Assembly: GCA_005239955.1 (NCBI GenBank)
Contig: SBAW01000036.1
Span: 1 to 49,940 of the forward strand
Reading direction: 5' to 3'
DNA: 49,940 nt
From: a bacterium
GTDB taxonomy: Bacteria > Patescibacteriota > Minisyncoccia > Phycocordibacterales > SBAW01
Within the stretch, counting starts at the first letter, position 1, and the number at the start of each line of letters is the position of its first letter. Below, piece after piece: positions 9,246-18,973 of the stretch. A program made the position numbers and the translations under genes. The notes under the pieces are model-generated. The model had not been told where the DNA came from, made no database searches, and worked only from the letters and a program-made list of their open reading frames with translations.

Positions 9246-10607
9246 TCATATAGGAAGGCAGGAAAGAATGCATTCGACAATACGTTTCCCTGATCCCCCG
9301 TCAGTAAAAACACACTGATCGGCAACGATTTTCCTTCGCCCTTCGCTTCCTCGTGCTGGATTTTCGAGGAGCTCATGCATGTGTCGGAGTAACTCTTCCG
9401 GTGAGTGTGCGAGAAACACACCTCCCGTATCGACGATTGGTTTAAAGTGGGTGTAATCGTAATACTGACGTACCGACTCGTCGTAAGGTCGCTCCCTCTT
9501 CCCATCAAACGCGATATTGATAATCGGTTTATCAAAGATCGAGGCTTCGATATTCATGGTCGAAGCGGTCGCAATAACAAGATCGGCGTAGCGCGTGAGG
9601 CGCATGAGATTTTGGAGTTCATCATCGGTGAGCTCTGCGCTCTTATAAACCCCGCTTGAAGTTAAGACCCCGAACCGGTGCACGAGAGTGTGACGAAGCT
9701 TCCCGAGTGCGGATTCATCAACAGGGTACGCGGGATGAAGGCTCATGAGGACCTGGACGCTCTTCCCCATCAGGTCTTCTTCGATAAAGCGGTCAAGAAG
9801 CGGCCACACATCATGTCCATGAGGAGCGAGAAGAAGCCCCGGTTCGAGATAGAGAATAAGTTTTTTATTGGGGTCAAGTCCGAACATTTTGAAAAACGCG
9901 GCACGATCAGTCGTGTCGGGCTGGAAATACATATCGTATTGCGGTACGCCCGCAACAAATATTGAAGAAGTGGGATAGTCGTGGAGTGAGCTGACTTCTC
10001 GCTTCATGCGCTCGGTATTGACGATCATACGGTTCGGATGAAAACGGATAAGCCCTTTACTGGTCGGGTTGTCAAAACCTTTAAGCATCCCAACTGTCTG
10101 TACGCCACGACGCGCAGCTTCCCGAAGCATTCGTACGTCCGCGGTTGAAAGAATGTTGCCGGCAAAGACAAGGTCAGGTTGGTATGTTTCAAAGAGCTGC
10201 GTGTATCGCGCTCTCATAAAGAGTATCGAGTCGAGTGCACGCACCAGAGCGTGACCAAGTGGATTATTGAGAAGAAGCTGATAGGTGCGAATAATGAAGC
10301 GCGCAAGGAGTCCCTTCTTTGGGGAGACCGGTCCCCCGCCCATTTGAATATCGATTGTCTCTGTACGAACGAGGTTCCGGAGAAACTTCAACCACAATCG
10401 CTCAAAACGACCGTGGTGACGGATATCGACGCCTTCAACGCGGACGTTTTCGCTCCTGAATCGAGCGGCATAGTCTTTTACCTTCTTGGTATCGGTGATG
10501 ATAACGATCTGTAAATCTTTTTCTGAAACAAGCGTGGGGAGTACATCTGTTGCAAGAATGTTTTTGGCAATGAAGCCGTCATCAATGACAAGAAAAATGG
10601 TTTTCAT
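9246..10607 (-). CDS. GT-B-like / CDP-glycerol glycerophosphotransferase-like protein
   Basis: 453 aa; LVIATASTMNIEASIFDKPIINIAFDG-type C-terminal motif. Confidence 0.55.
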   Translation of the reverse strand: MKTIFLVIDDGFIAKNILATDVLPTLVSEKDLQIVIITDTKKVKDYAARFRSENVRVEGVDIRHHGRFERLWLKFLRNLVRTETIDIQMGGGPVSPKKGLLARFIIRTYQLLLNNPLGHALVRALDSILFMRARYTQLFETYQPDLVFAGNILSTADVRMLREAARRGVQTVGMLKGFDNPTSKGLIRFHPNRMIVNTERMKREVSSLHDYPTSSIFVAGVPQYDMYFQPDTTDRAAFFKMFGLDPNKKLILYLEPGLLLAPHGHDVWPLLDRFIEEDLMGKSVQVLMSLHPAYPVDESALGKLRHTLVHRFGVLTSSGVYKSAELTDDELQNLMRLTRYADLVIATASTMNIEASIFDKPIINIAFDGKRERPYDESVRQYYDYTHFKPIVDTGGVFLAHSPEELLRHMHELLENPARGSEGRRKIVADQCVFTDGGSGKRIVECILSCLPI

Positions 10608-11746
10608 GTGTTTGGCGCAGCATGACGGATAAATTCTACAATCGTTTCTCCGCGTTTTGCCCAGGTAAACTGCTCCACACGCTTGCGCGCCTCTCTTGCA
10701 AGGCGCTCGCCCTCTGCCTCATCGGCAAGAAGCGCTTTAATGGCCCGGGCAAACGAATGTGGGTCGTCAGCCTCCGCAAGCATTGCAGTATTTTCTGAAA
10801 CAACCTCACGGGTTGACGGAAGATCGCTCGCAACAATAGGGCGACCGCTCGCCATATATTCAAGGAGCTTCATGGGCGAGGTGTAGTGGCGGCCAATACT
10901 CGCTTTCCCCGATGTGGGAAGTACAAGGATATCCGCGGCTCTCTGCCACAGGGGTATTTTTTCGTGGGGTTGATGTCCTATGATTTTTATCCGCGGCGAA
11001 GATCCATATTTTCTTGAAAATGTAGCGACATCTGCCAGTGTCCCGCCGACAAAGACGACGAGCGCGCTGCCTTGAAGGAGTACGGCAGCCTGAGCCAGCG
11101 TTTCAACTCCCTTCCATTCGTAGAGATGCCCAGTATAGAGGACAATCGGTGCATCAAGCGGGAGGTTGAGTGTTTTACGCGCCTCTTCCTTTTCCATATC
11201 AATCGAAAATGCCGTGACATCAACCCCACCTGGCACATGGATAATACGCCGTGGCGCTATGGCAAAGGTTCGTGTTAATTCGTTTGCCATCCATGCCGTA
11301 ATGGCTACGATGCCGCGCATACGACGTAGCAGCGTGCGAAAGAGAAACGTCTTTCGTGTCGGAAACACATGGAGTTCGTAGAAGCAGTGTGGGAAAAAAA
11401 GTGAGACGAGAGACATTGCTTGTGGTTCATTAGAAAAAATCGCGTCGGTCTTTTGTGCGTGTCGAAGAAGATAGATGAGTGTTGTCACTCCAAAGGTGAC
11501 TGAGCTTATCCAGAATGCCAGGGACCGGAGAGGTGGTATTCCAAAGAAATCAAGTGTTTTAAGGTACGCCACCTCAGTATGTAAAAGATGTGAAGGCCCG
11601 GCCGATACACCTAGCCGACGTGGTGCGAGTATAGTCACGGAGGCTCCCGCCTCTCTCATCGCACGAGCCGTCTCCCTCGTCCACAACGATGCCGCTTTCT
11701 CGCTGGGGAAACGTCCGTGAAAAATGTACCAAATAGGTGTCGACAT
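10604..11746 (-). CDS. Glycosyltransferase family 4
   Basis: VLYTGHLYEWKGVETLAQAA...LVLPTSGKASIGRHYTSPMKLLEYMASGRPIVASDLPS. Confidence 0.85.
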   Translation of the reverse strand: MSTPIWYIFHGRFPSEKAASLWTRETARAMREAGASVTILAPRRLGVSAGPSHLLHTEVAYLKTLDFFGIPPLRSLAFWISSVTFGVTTLIYLLRHAQKTDAIFSNEPQAMSLVSLFFPHCFYELHVFPTRKTFLFRTLLRRMRGIVAITAWMANELTRTFAIAPRRIIHVPGGVDVTAFSIDMEKEEARKTLNLPLDAPIVLYTGHLYEWKGVETLAQAAVLLQGSALVVFVGGTLADVATFSRKYGSSPRIKIIGHQPHEKIPLWQRAADILVLPTSGKASIGRHYTSPMKLLEYMASGRPIVASDLPSTREVVSENTAMLAEADDPHSFARAIKALLADEAEGERLAREARKRVEQFTWAKRGETIVEFIRHAAPNT

Positions 11747-11772
11747 GAGTTTCTGTGGTTCGTATTCTTTAC

Positions 11773-11785
11773 TATACTGCCTCTA
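11773..11785 (+). promoter_or_regulatory. -10 box (TATACT) 6 nt before the start codon, implying a leaderless transcript
   Basis: actaTATACT-like element ctTTACTATACTgcctctATG. Confidence 0.6.
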
Positions 11786-13008
11786 TGATTGAGAGGGTGA
11801 CGTCGTGCCGTGTGTGCGGAGGGACTAGTCTGACGCCGTTTTTTGATCTTGGGGAGCAGCCGTTTGCGAACGCGCTCCTTAAAAATCCGAATGACCCTGA
11901 TCCTCGGTATCCCCTTGCACTTTTATTCTGTAACACCTGCTCGCTGGTACAACTGACACATCGCGCCTCGGAGCGGGAACTGTTTGCTCATTATGTGTGG
12001 GTGTCGGGCACATCAACCGCGATACACTCCTTTAGCGAACAATTCTCCGATGAACTTCTCCGCCGCGCACCTTTGGCAAAGAATGGGTACGTCCTCGAAA
12101 TTGCCAGCAACGACGGCACCATGCTGAAGCCCTTTCTTAAACGTGGGTTAGAGGTCCTCGGTATCGATCCGGCAGAAAATATTGCGGCGATGGCGAACCA
12201 AGCCGGCATACCAACCGAGCCCGTCTTTTGGAGTAGGGAGGCGGCTCGCGACCTCGTGACTCGTAAAGGTCCCTCCCCCATCATCTTCGCGCGCAATGTG
12301 CTCCCTCATGTGAGCAATCAGCGCGATTTCGCTGAAGGTCTATCAATCGCGCTTGCGGAGGACGGCGTTCTTGCGATCGAGATTCACTACGCGGGCGTCA
12401 TCCTCAAGGATCTCCACTACGACTCGATTTACCACGAACATCACTGCTACTTCAGTCTCAGAGCGGTCGAACGACTCCTTAGCGAATGTGGACTCCAGGC
12501 CTTCGACATCATGCAAAGCCCCATCAATGCCGGTAACATCATTCTCTACCTTCGTAAGGGTCCGCAGTCACCCTCTCCTACTCTCGCCACCTTGAGAGCG
12601 GAAGAAGAGGCGCAAGGCGTACATCAACTTGGTCCGTGGCAGGAGTTTGCAATACGGGCAAAGCACCATAAAGAGGAGCTCGTTGCCCTCCTAGGGAAAC
12701 TCCTGAGCGAGGGAAAAAGTATCGCGGGGTATGGGGCCTCCGCGCGAAGCTCGACAATGCTTAACTTCTGTGGAATAGATAATGAGATCCTGCCCGTTAT
12801 CGCAGATAAGAGCCCGCTCAAGCAAGGACTCGTGACTGCGGGGACGCATATCAAGATCGTGAGCCCTGCCGAGATGCTCAAAGAAGCTCCCGACATTGTC
12901 ATGCTCCTCGCGTGGAATTTTAAAGAAGAAATCGTCGCGGAACTTCGAAATTCTTACGATTACACGGGTCGCTTCCTGACACCGTTCCCCACTATCTCTA
13001 TTGAATAA
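11785..13008 (+). CDS. NDP-hexose C-methyltransferase-like SAM methyltransferase (TylC3/NovU-like)
   Basis: CRVCGGTSLTPFFDLGEQPFANALL, ICSLVQL-type zinc motif, VLEIASNDGTMLK, EIHYAGVILKDLHYDSIYHEHHCYFS. Confidence 0.85.
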   Translation: MIERVTSCRVCGGTSLTPFFDLGEQPFANALLKNPNDPDPRYPLALLFCNTCSLVQLTHRASERELFAHYVWVSGTSTAIHSFSEQFSDELLRRAPLAKNGYVLEIASNDGTMLKPFLKRGLEVLGIDPAENIAAMANQAGIPTEPVFWSREAARDLVTRKGPSPIIFARNVLPHVSNQRDFAEGLSIALAEDGVLAIEIHYAGVILKDLHYDSIYHEHHCYFSLRAVERLLSECGLQAFDIMQSPINAGNIILYLRKGPQSPSPTLATLRAEEEAQGVHQLGPWQEFAIRAKHHKEELVALLGKLLSEGKSIAGYGASARSSTMLNFCGIDNEILPVIADKSPLKQGLVTAGTHIKIVSPAEMLKEAPDIVMLLAWNFKEEIVAELRNSYDYTGRFLTPFPTISIE

Positions 13009-13010
13009 CT

Positions 13011-14018
13011 ATGATCATCGTTCGAGCACCCCTTCGCATTAGTTTTGTCGGCGGCGGTACCGATTTGGCTACCTTCTATCGGCAATCGCCCGGGCGCGTG
13101 CTTTCTGGTGCTATTGATAAGTATGTTTATGTGACGATCGCCGAGATTCCGTTTAAAAAAATTGCGGTCCGGTATGCGGAAGGCGAGCGCGTCGACCATC
13201 CACGGGAGCTGAAGCATAAGCGCATTCGCGAGGCACTCCTTGACCTCGGGCTCGAAAGCCATCTGGAGATCGGCACCTTCTCCAATCTCCCGGGGCAAAC
13301 AGGTCTTGGTTCCTCATCGGCCTTCTCCGTTGCGCTCATTAAAGGTCTTAATCTCCTGAAGAAAAATAAGATTGATACCGCGACATGCGCGGAAGGTGCT
13401 TGCCGACTCGAGATTGATCTTGTCGGAGAACCAATCGGTAAGCAGGACCAATACGCCTCTGCCTTTGGCGGAATAAATGTCATTCAGTTCAATCCTGATG
13501 AATCAGTGACAGTCGAACCCCAGCTCCTCGGGTTTAAGGAGCGTCTCGACCTCGAAAACAATCTCGTCCTTTTCTTTACCGGCATCACGAGGGAAGCCGC
13601 GTCAGTTCTTACTGAGCAAAAGCAAAAGACGACGAGCGGTATTAATATCGAGACGCTCAAAAAGATGGCCGACTCCGTTTCTGATTTTAAGGATGCACTG
13701 TTCGCCGGTGATTTTAAACGTCTCGGAGCGATGCTCCACGAAGGATGGCTCCGGAAAAAATCGCTCGCCTCAAATATGTCGAACCCCGCAATCGACGACC
13801 TCTATGACTCGGCACTCGCCTCTGGTGCCTGGGGAGGCAAGATCCTGGGCGCCGGTGGAGGCGGATGTCTCCTTTTTGTTGTTGACCCACAAAAACGAGG
13901 AGCGGTGGAAGAAACTCTCCGAAAGGTGGCGAGGAAGCATGGACTCAGTGATGCAGACGTCATCCCCTTCTCATTCGTTCATTCCGGTGTTGAAGTAGTG
14001 ACAAATAGTGCTCATTAA
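13011..14018 (+). CDS. hddA: GHMP kinase, D-glycero-D-manno-heptose 7-phosphate kinase-like
   Basis: IIVRAPLRISFVGGGTDLATFY...LPGQTGLGSSSAFSVALIKGL; neighbours GmhA- and GmhB/HddC-like genes. Confidence 0.85.
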   Translation: MIIVRAPLRISFVGGGTDLATFYRQSPGRVLSGAIDKYVYVTIAEIPFKKIAVRYAEGERVDHPRELKHKRIREALLDLGLESHLEIGTFSNLPGQTGLGSSSAFSVALIKGLNLLKKNKIDTATCAEGACRLEIDLVGEPIGKQDQYASAFGGINVIQFNPDESVTVEPQLLGFKERLDLENNLVLFFTGITREAASVLTEQKQKTTSGINIETLKKMADSVSDFKDALFAGDFKRLGAMLHEGWLRKKSLASNMSNPAIDDLYDSALASGAWGGKILGAGGGGCLLFVVDPQKRGAVEETLRKVARKHGLSDADVIPFSFVHSGVEVVTNSAH

Positions 14019-14021
14019 AAT

Positions 14022-14627
14022 ATGGAGTCATTTATTAAAGAGTTCTCGGCAAAAGCGACACAGGCGATTCTTGCATTGCCAAGCAAGGAAATCGCCAAGG
14101 CGCTCGCGATTCTTCAGGGCGTCTATGAGCGGGAAGGCCGTATTTACGTGTTTGGAAATGGCGGGTCGCTTGCGCTTGCGACTCATTTCGTCGCCGACCT
14201 CAATAAAACGGTTTTTAGCCACAATCTTGATAAGCACACGAGGCGCTTCCAAGCGATTCGCCTTCCGTCAACCGAGTCCGAACTAACCGCATGGGCGAAT
14301 GACGTTGGCTACGACATGGTATTTGCCGGGCCACTCCAGAATTATCTCCAAGACCATGATGCGATCATCGCGATTTCAAGTTCAGGGAACTCGCCGAACA
14401 TTATAAAAGCGGTTGAGCTGGCTAAGAAAAATGGCAACCCCGTTATTGGTATGTCAGGATTTGATGGCGGGAAGCTCAATCAACTCGCTGATGCGAAGAT
14501 CTTGGTGACAACGCCAAAGGGTGAATACGAGGTCGTCGAGGGCGTACATGCTGTTGTCCTTCACCTTATCGTCAAATATTTCAAGAACTATTTCGACTAC
14601 TTGGTAGAGCTCGGGAAAGCAAAATGA
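14022..14627 (+). CDS. gmhA: SIS-domain phosphoheptose isomerase-like
   Basis: GRIYVFGNGGSLALATHFVADL...AISSSGNSPNIIKAVE. Confidence 0.85.
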   Translation: MESFIKEFSAKATQAILALPSKEIAKALAILQGVYEREGRIYVFGNGGSLALATHFVADLNKTVFSHNLDKHTRRFQAIRLPSTESELTAWANDVGYDMVFAGPLQNYLQDHDAIIAISSSGNSPNIIKAVELAKKNGNPVIGMSGFDGGKLNQLADAKILVTTPKGEYEVVEGVHAVVLHLIVKYFKNYFDYLVELGKAK

Positions 14628-15661
14628 AACGGACAGTATTGGTCACCGGCAACCGCGGCTACATCGGCTGTGTGCTGACTCCCCTCCTCATGGAGCGTGG
14701 TTACCGCGTCATTGGACTTGATACCGGCTACTACGACGAGGTGGCGATGCCGCGCGTCCCTGAACCAAGTCAGCAGGTACGAAAAGATATTCGTGATGTC
14801 TCTGCGGACGATCTCGCGGGAGTCGAAGCGGTTGTTCATCTTGCGGCACTTTCAAACGACCCATTAGGTGAGCTCACGCCAGGCATCACCGAAGAAATAA
14901 ACCGTGATGCAACGATACGGCTTGCGAAGCTCGCAAAAGAAGCGGGAGTGAATCGGTTTGTCTATGCCTCGTCGCAAAGCATGTACGGCGTTTCCGATAC
15001 TTCCTCCGAAATTACGGAAGATATGGGAAGTGCCGAACATTCCATTACTGCCTACGCGCGCACGAAATGGGAAGCGGAAGTAGAGCTCAAGAAATTGCAC
15101 GATGATACGTTTACCGTGGTGTGCCTCCGTCCTTCAACAGTGTTTGGGGCAAGCTCACGACTCCGTACCGATATCGTTTTTAATAATTTTGTCGCTTGTG
15201 CATATACAACCGGAAAGATTGAAGTCAGAAGCGATGGGAGCCCATGGCGCCCTGTGATCCATGTACGCGATACCTGCGCGGCGTTTATCGCTTGTCTTGA
15301 AGTCCCAAAAGAACTGGTCGGCGACGAATCATTCAATGTAGGAATTCCGGGAGGCAATTACACGGTGCGGCAACTTGCGGAAGCGGCACAGCGGGTGGTT
15401 CCCGGAAGTACACTCACTTTTACCGGCGAACATACCGACGGCCGAAGTTATCGCGTATCCTTTGAAAAAATCCTGTCGGTACTGAAGGACTATTTCAAAC
15501 CGGAGTGGAATCTTGACCGCGGCGGAAAGGAGCTTGTGGAATTTTTTAAAAAAATCAACTTTACCGAAACGCAGTTCCGCGGCCGTGATACGAACCGCCT
15601 TAAACAAGTTAACTTTTTATATCAGAACGACCGACTTACAAGTGAGCTTCAGTGGAAATGA
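14624..15661 (+). CDS. NAD-dependent epimerase/dehydratase
   Basis: VLVTGNRGYIGCVLTPLLMERGY. Confidence 0.85.
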   Translation: MKRTVLVTGNRGYIGCVLTPLLMERGYRVIGLDTGYYDEVAMPRVPEPSQQVRKDIRDVSADDLAGVEAVVHLAALSNDPLGELTPGITEEINRDATIRLAKLAKEAGVNRFVYASSQSMYGVSDTSSEITEDMGSAEHSITAYARTKWEAEVELKKLHDDTFTVVCLRPSTVFGASSRLRTDIVFNNFVACAYTTGKIEVRSDGSPWRPVIHVRDTCAAFIACLEVPKELVGDESFNVGIPGGNYTVRQLAEAAQRVVPGSTLTFTGEHTDGRSYRVSFEKILSVLKDYFKPEWNLDRGGKELVEFFKKINFTETQFRGRDTNRLKQVNFLYQNDRLTSELQWK

Positions 15662-16857
15662 GGATTCGCCAAGCAGTCATTCTCGCGGGAGGACAAGGAA
15701 CGAGACTTCGACCGCTTACTCTCACAACGGCGAAACCCATGATCCCCTTCCATGGGAAACCATTTGCGCATTACCTCGTTGACCTTTTGAAGAAAAACGG
15801 GATTGAAGAGATTATTTTTTTAACGGGGTACCTCGGCGAGCAGTTCCCTGCCTATTTCGGCGATGGGTCAACTTTTGGACTCAACATTAAATACAACGAC
15901 ACGCCGCTTGAGGACGATACAGGAACGCGCGTGAAAAAAGCGCGTCATCTCTTTGACGAACGATTCCTCCTTATGTACGGCGATAACTACTGGCCGCTTG
16001 ATCTTCCCGCACTCGCCGCCTTTCACGAAAAACGAAAGGTGCCTCTTACGGTAACGGTGTATGAGCGGCCACATTCGGAAGCGAAGAAGAACAATATGCG
16101 CGTTGATGCTGAAGGATTCGTTACGACGTACGATAAAAAACGCGAGACGCCTGGGCTTAACGGTGTTGATATTGGTTTTTTCATTGTTGAGAAAGAAGCG
16201 CTTAATCTTCTTCCCGAATCAAACAGTCTCTTTGAGACGAATGTCATGTGGCCATTAATCCCAAAACACAAACTCGGCGGGTTCCTCTCGAAGCATCCAT
16301 ATTGGGGCTTGACCGACGCCGAACGACTTCCTGGAGTCGCACGCGCGCTCGACCCTGCGCGCAAAGTTGCGTTTCTTGATCGCGACGGCACCATTAACCG
16401 TCGCCCACCCAAAGCAGAATACGTGAAGAACTGGGGAGAGTTTGAATTTCTTCCCGGCTCAATTGACGGCATGAAAATGCTGTCCGAGGCTGGCTATGAA
16501 CTCTATGTCATCTCAAACCAATCGGGGATTGCACGTGGTATGGTCACCCCGGAGGCGCTCGAAGATATTCATTCGCATATGAAGACAGAACTTGCAAAAC
16601 ACGGCATCACTATTCAGGACATTTATTTCTGCCCGCACGGCTGGGACGAGGGTTGCCCGTGCCGAAAGCCTGCTCCGGGCATGCTCTACCAAGCCGCGAG
16701 GGAACATGACATTGATCTCACGCGCGCCATTCTCATTGGGGATGATGAGCGAGATATCGAAGCGGGACGGGCGGGAGGCTGTGCGTCAACATATCTTGTA
16801 TCCGAAGAAGAAACGCTTTTTTCTGTCGCGAAGCAGTTGGCTTCGCAGGCTGCCTGA
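15652..16857 (+). CDS. Fusion: sugar-phosphate nucleotidyltransferase (HddC-like) plus HAD heptose-bisphosphate phosphatase (GmhB-like)
   Basis: N-term QAVILAGGQGTRLRPLTLTTAKPMIPFHGKP; C-term AFLDRDGTINRRPP...CPHGWDEGCPCRKPAPGM. Confidence 0.88.
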   Translation: MEMRIRQAVILAGGQGTRLRPLTLTTAKPMIPFHGKPFAHYLVDLLKKNGIEEIIFLTGYLGEQFPAYFGDGSTFGLNIKYNDTPLEDDTGTRVKKARHLFDERFLLMYGDNYWPLDLPALAAFHEKRKVPLTVTVYERPHSEAKKNNMRVDAEGFVTTYDKKRETPGLNGVDIGFFIVEKEALNLLPESNSLFETNVMWPLIPKHKLGGFLSKHPYWGLTDAERLPGVARALDPARKVAFLDRDGTINRRPPKAEYVKNWGEFEFLPGSIDGMKMLSEAGYELYVISNQSGIARGMVTPEALEDIHSHMKTELAKHGITIQDIYFCPHGWDEGCPCRKPAPGMLYQAAREHDIDLTRAILIGDDERDIEAGRAGGCASTYLVSEEETLFSVAKQLASQAA

Positions 16858-16881
16858 ATATTGCTAGGATGGGTTTTACCA

Positions 16882-17415
16882 ATGGTATTTAAGCCGCAAA
16901 AAATTCCGGGCCTTTTTGAAATAGAGCCAGAACTAAAGGGTGACGAGCGAGGCTACTTTGCGCGCATTTTCTGCGAGAACGAACTGAGAAAACAAGGCAT
17001 TGAATTTGAGGTGCGGCAGGCAAATCGGTCATTTAACAAAACAAAGGGGACCGTCCGCGGAATGCACTTTCAAAAAGAGCCGAAGTGGGAATCAAAAATC
17101 GTGACCTGTATTCAAGGGGCTATCTACAACATCATCGTTGATCTTCGACCCGACTCCCCAACTTTTAAACAGTGGGCGCCAATTGAACTTTCGGCGGAAA
17201 AAAAGAATATGATGCTCGTTCCTAAAGGATGCGCCAACGGTTCGCAGACGTTAACTGATAACTGCGAGGTTTTGTATTTTATGTCAGAGTTTTACTCTCC
17301 CGAGCACGCGACTGGGATGAGCTACAAGGATCCGGAGTTCAACTTCGTGTGGCCCCTTGGCAAACCAACCGTTATCTCGCCTAAGGATGAGGCGCTCCCC
17401 TTCTATGCACATTGA
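16882..17415 (+). CDS. dTDP-4-dehydrorhamnose 3,5-epimerase family (RmlC-like)
   Basis: IPGLFEIEPELKGDERGYFARIFCENEL...RQANRSFNKTKGTVRGMHFQ. Confidence 0.87.
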   Translation: MVFKPQKIPGLFEIEPELKGDERGYFARIFCENELRKQGIEFEVRQANRSFNKTKGTVRGMHFQKEPKWESKIVTCIQGAIYNIIVDLRPDSPTFKQWAPIELSAEKKNMMLVPKGCANGSQTLTDNCEVLYFMSEFYSPEHATGMSYKDPEFNFVWPLGKPTVISPKDEALPFYAH

Positions 17416-18175
17416 TCCCAAAAAAGGCATGATCACCTTTGATGACGGGAGCGAAGTAGCCCTTTACTCTCCCGAAGGCTTCCGCATTATCTCTGACTTG
17501 TGGATCAAGGTCGGATGGGATCAAAAGCATCTCTACTCGTTCACGTGGATGGGGCGGCCCATTATCCAGATCCCCGACGATATGGTACGGCTTCAGGAAG
17601 TCATCTATCAGTTGAAACCCGACGTGGTAATCGAAACGGGGATCGCGCACGGCGGCGGACTTATTTTCTATGCATCGCTTCTTAAAGCGATGGGCAAAGG
17701 AAAGGTTATTGGCGTTGATATTGAAATTCGCCCGCATAACCGCAAAGCGATTGAGGAACACGAGCTCTCCCCGCTCATCACCATGATCGAGGGAAGCTCG
17801 GTTGATTCTGGCGTCGTTGGTAAGGTGCGAGAGCTTATCCCGGGAGGTGCGACGGTCCTCGTCATTCTTGATTCAAACCACACACACGATCATGTGCTCG
17901 CTGAGTTGCGTGCATACGCTCCCATGGTTTCCGTAGGCTCCTACATCGTTTCGACCGACGGCTCGATGGAGTACCTTATGGACTCGCCTCGTGCGCGAAA
18001 GCAGTATCCCAAAATTGATGACTGGGCGTGGGATAATCCCAAAAAAGCAGCGCTCGATTTCGTCGCAGAAAACAGCAACTTCATCATCGAAGAGCCCCCG
18101 TTCCCCTTCAACGAGGGTGCAATTAACTTCCGTATCACACACTGGCCAAGCGCGTACGTGAAGCGAGTCCGCTAA
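17405..18175 (+). CDS. Cephalosporin hydroxylase (CmcI) family putative methyltransferase
   Basis: VVIETGIAHGGGLIFYASLLKAMGKGKVIGVDIEIRPHNR...LDSNHTHDHVLAEL. Confidence 0.8.
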   Translation: MHIDPKKGMITFDDGSEVALYSPEGFRIISDLWIKVGWDQKHLYSFTWMGRPIIQIPDDMVRLQEVIYQLKPDVVIETGIAHGGGLIFYASLLKAMGKGKVIGVDIEIRPHNRKAIEEHELSPLITMIEGSSVDSGVVGKVRELIPGGATVLVILDSNHTHDHVLAELRAYAPMVSVGSYIVSTDGSMEYLMDSPRARKQYPKIDDWAWDNPKKAALDFVAENSNFIIEEPPFPFNEGAINFRITHWPSAYVKRVR

Positions 18176-18181
18176 CAAGGT

Positions 18182-18973
18182 ATGCGCGTCCTTGTTACCG
18201 GTGCGACTGGTTTTATCGGGAAAGAAGTACTAAAACAGCTGCGTGCCAGAAAGCACCGGGCGGTCGGGCTGCGCTCACGGCTTTCAAACGAACGCAAGGT
18301 GGAGCGTGAGCTCATCCGGGTAAAACCAGACGTCGTCATACATCTCGCATGGGAAGGAATCCCTGATTTGAGTGCGCGAATGAGTGCCAAGAATCTCCGC
18401 ATGAGTTCACGTTTCCTCCGACTTCTCGCAAAACATAACGTCAAGAAAGTGATTGGGGTTGGAACGTGCTGGCAGATCGAGCATGACAAAACGCATGATG
18501 CGTTCGTGGCGGCGAAGGACGGAGTGCAAGCTACCGGCGAAGCGCTTATGAAGAAAAGCAGTGGCGTGTTTGTGTGGACGCGGCCCTTTTTTGTCTACGG
18601 GCCCGGCAAACGTCATGGGTCCCTTATCCCTGCGCTTATAGGAATGGCAAAGAAAGGCGAGGTACCGCTCCCGCGCACTCCAAACGCCTGGCATGATTTT
18701 GTATACGTGACAGATGTTGCAGAAGCACTGGTCCGTCTTGCGACCAAGAAAGTCGCCGGAGGCGTCTATGACATCGGAATGGGGAAGCTCACTCGAACCG
18801 GCGACATTGGCCGCACCATCGCGCGCGCCTTTACACTCCCCTATCCAAAACTTCGGAAACGCAAGCCGCAGGGGCTTCGGGCTGACACGAGGGCCCTGCG
18901 GCGCGCCACTGATTGGCAGCCGCGCGTTTCTATTCGCGAAGGCTTAAGAAAAACGATACAATCGCTCTCGTGA
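18182..18973 (+). CDS. NAD-dependent epimerase/dehydratase
   Basis: MRVLVTGATGFIGKEVLKQL. Confidence 0.83.
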   Translation: MRVLVTGATGFIGKEVLKQLRARKHRAVGLRSRLSNERKVERELIRVKPDVVIHLAWEGIPDLSARMSAKNLRMSSRFLRLLAKHNVKKVIGVGTCWQIEHDKTHDAFVAAKDGVQATGEALMKKSSGVFVWTRPFFVYGPGKRHGSLIPALIGMAKKGEVPLPRTPNAWHDFVYVTDVAEALVRLATKKVAGGVYDIGMGKLTRTGDIGRTIARAFTLPYPKLRKRKPQGLRADTRALRRATDWQPRVSIREGLRKTIQSLS

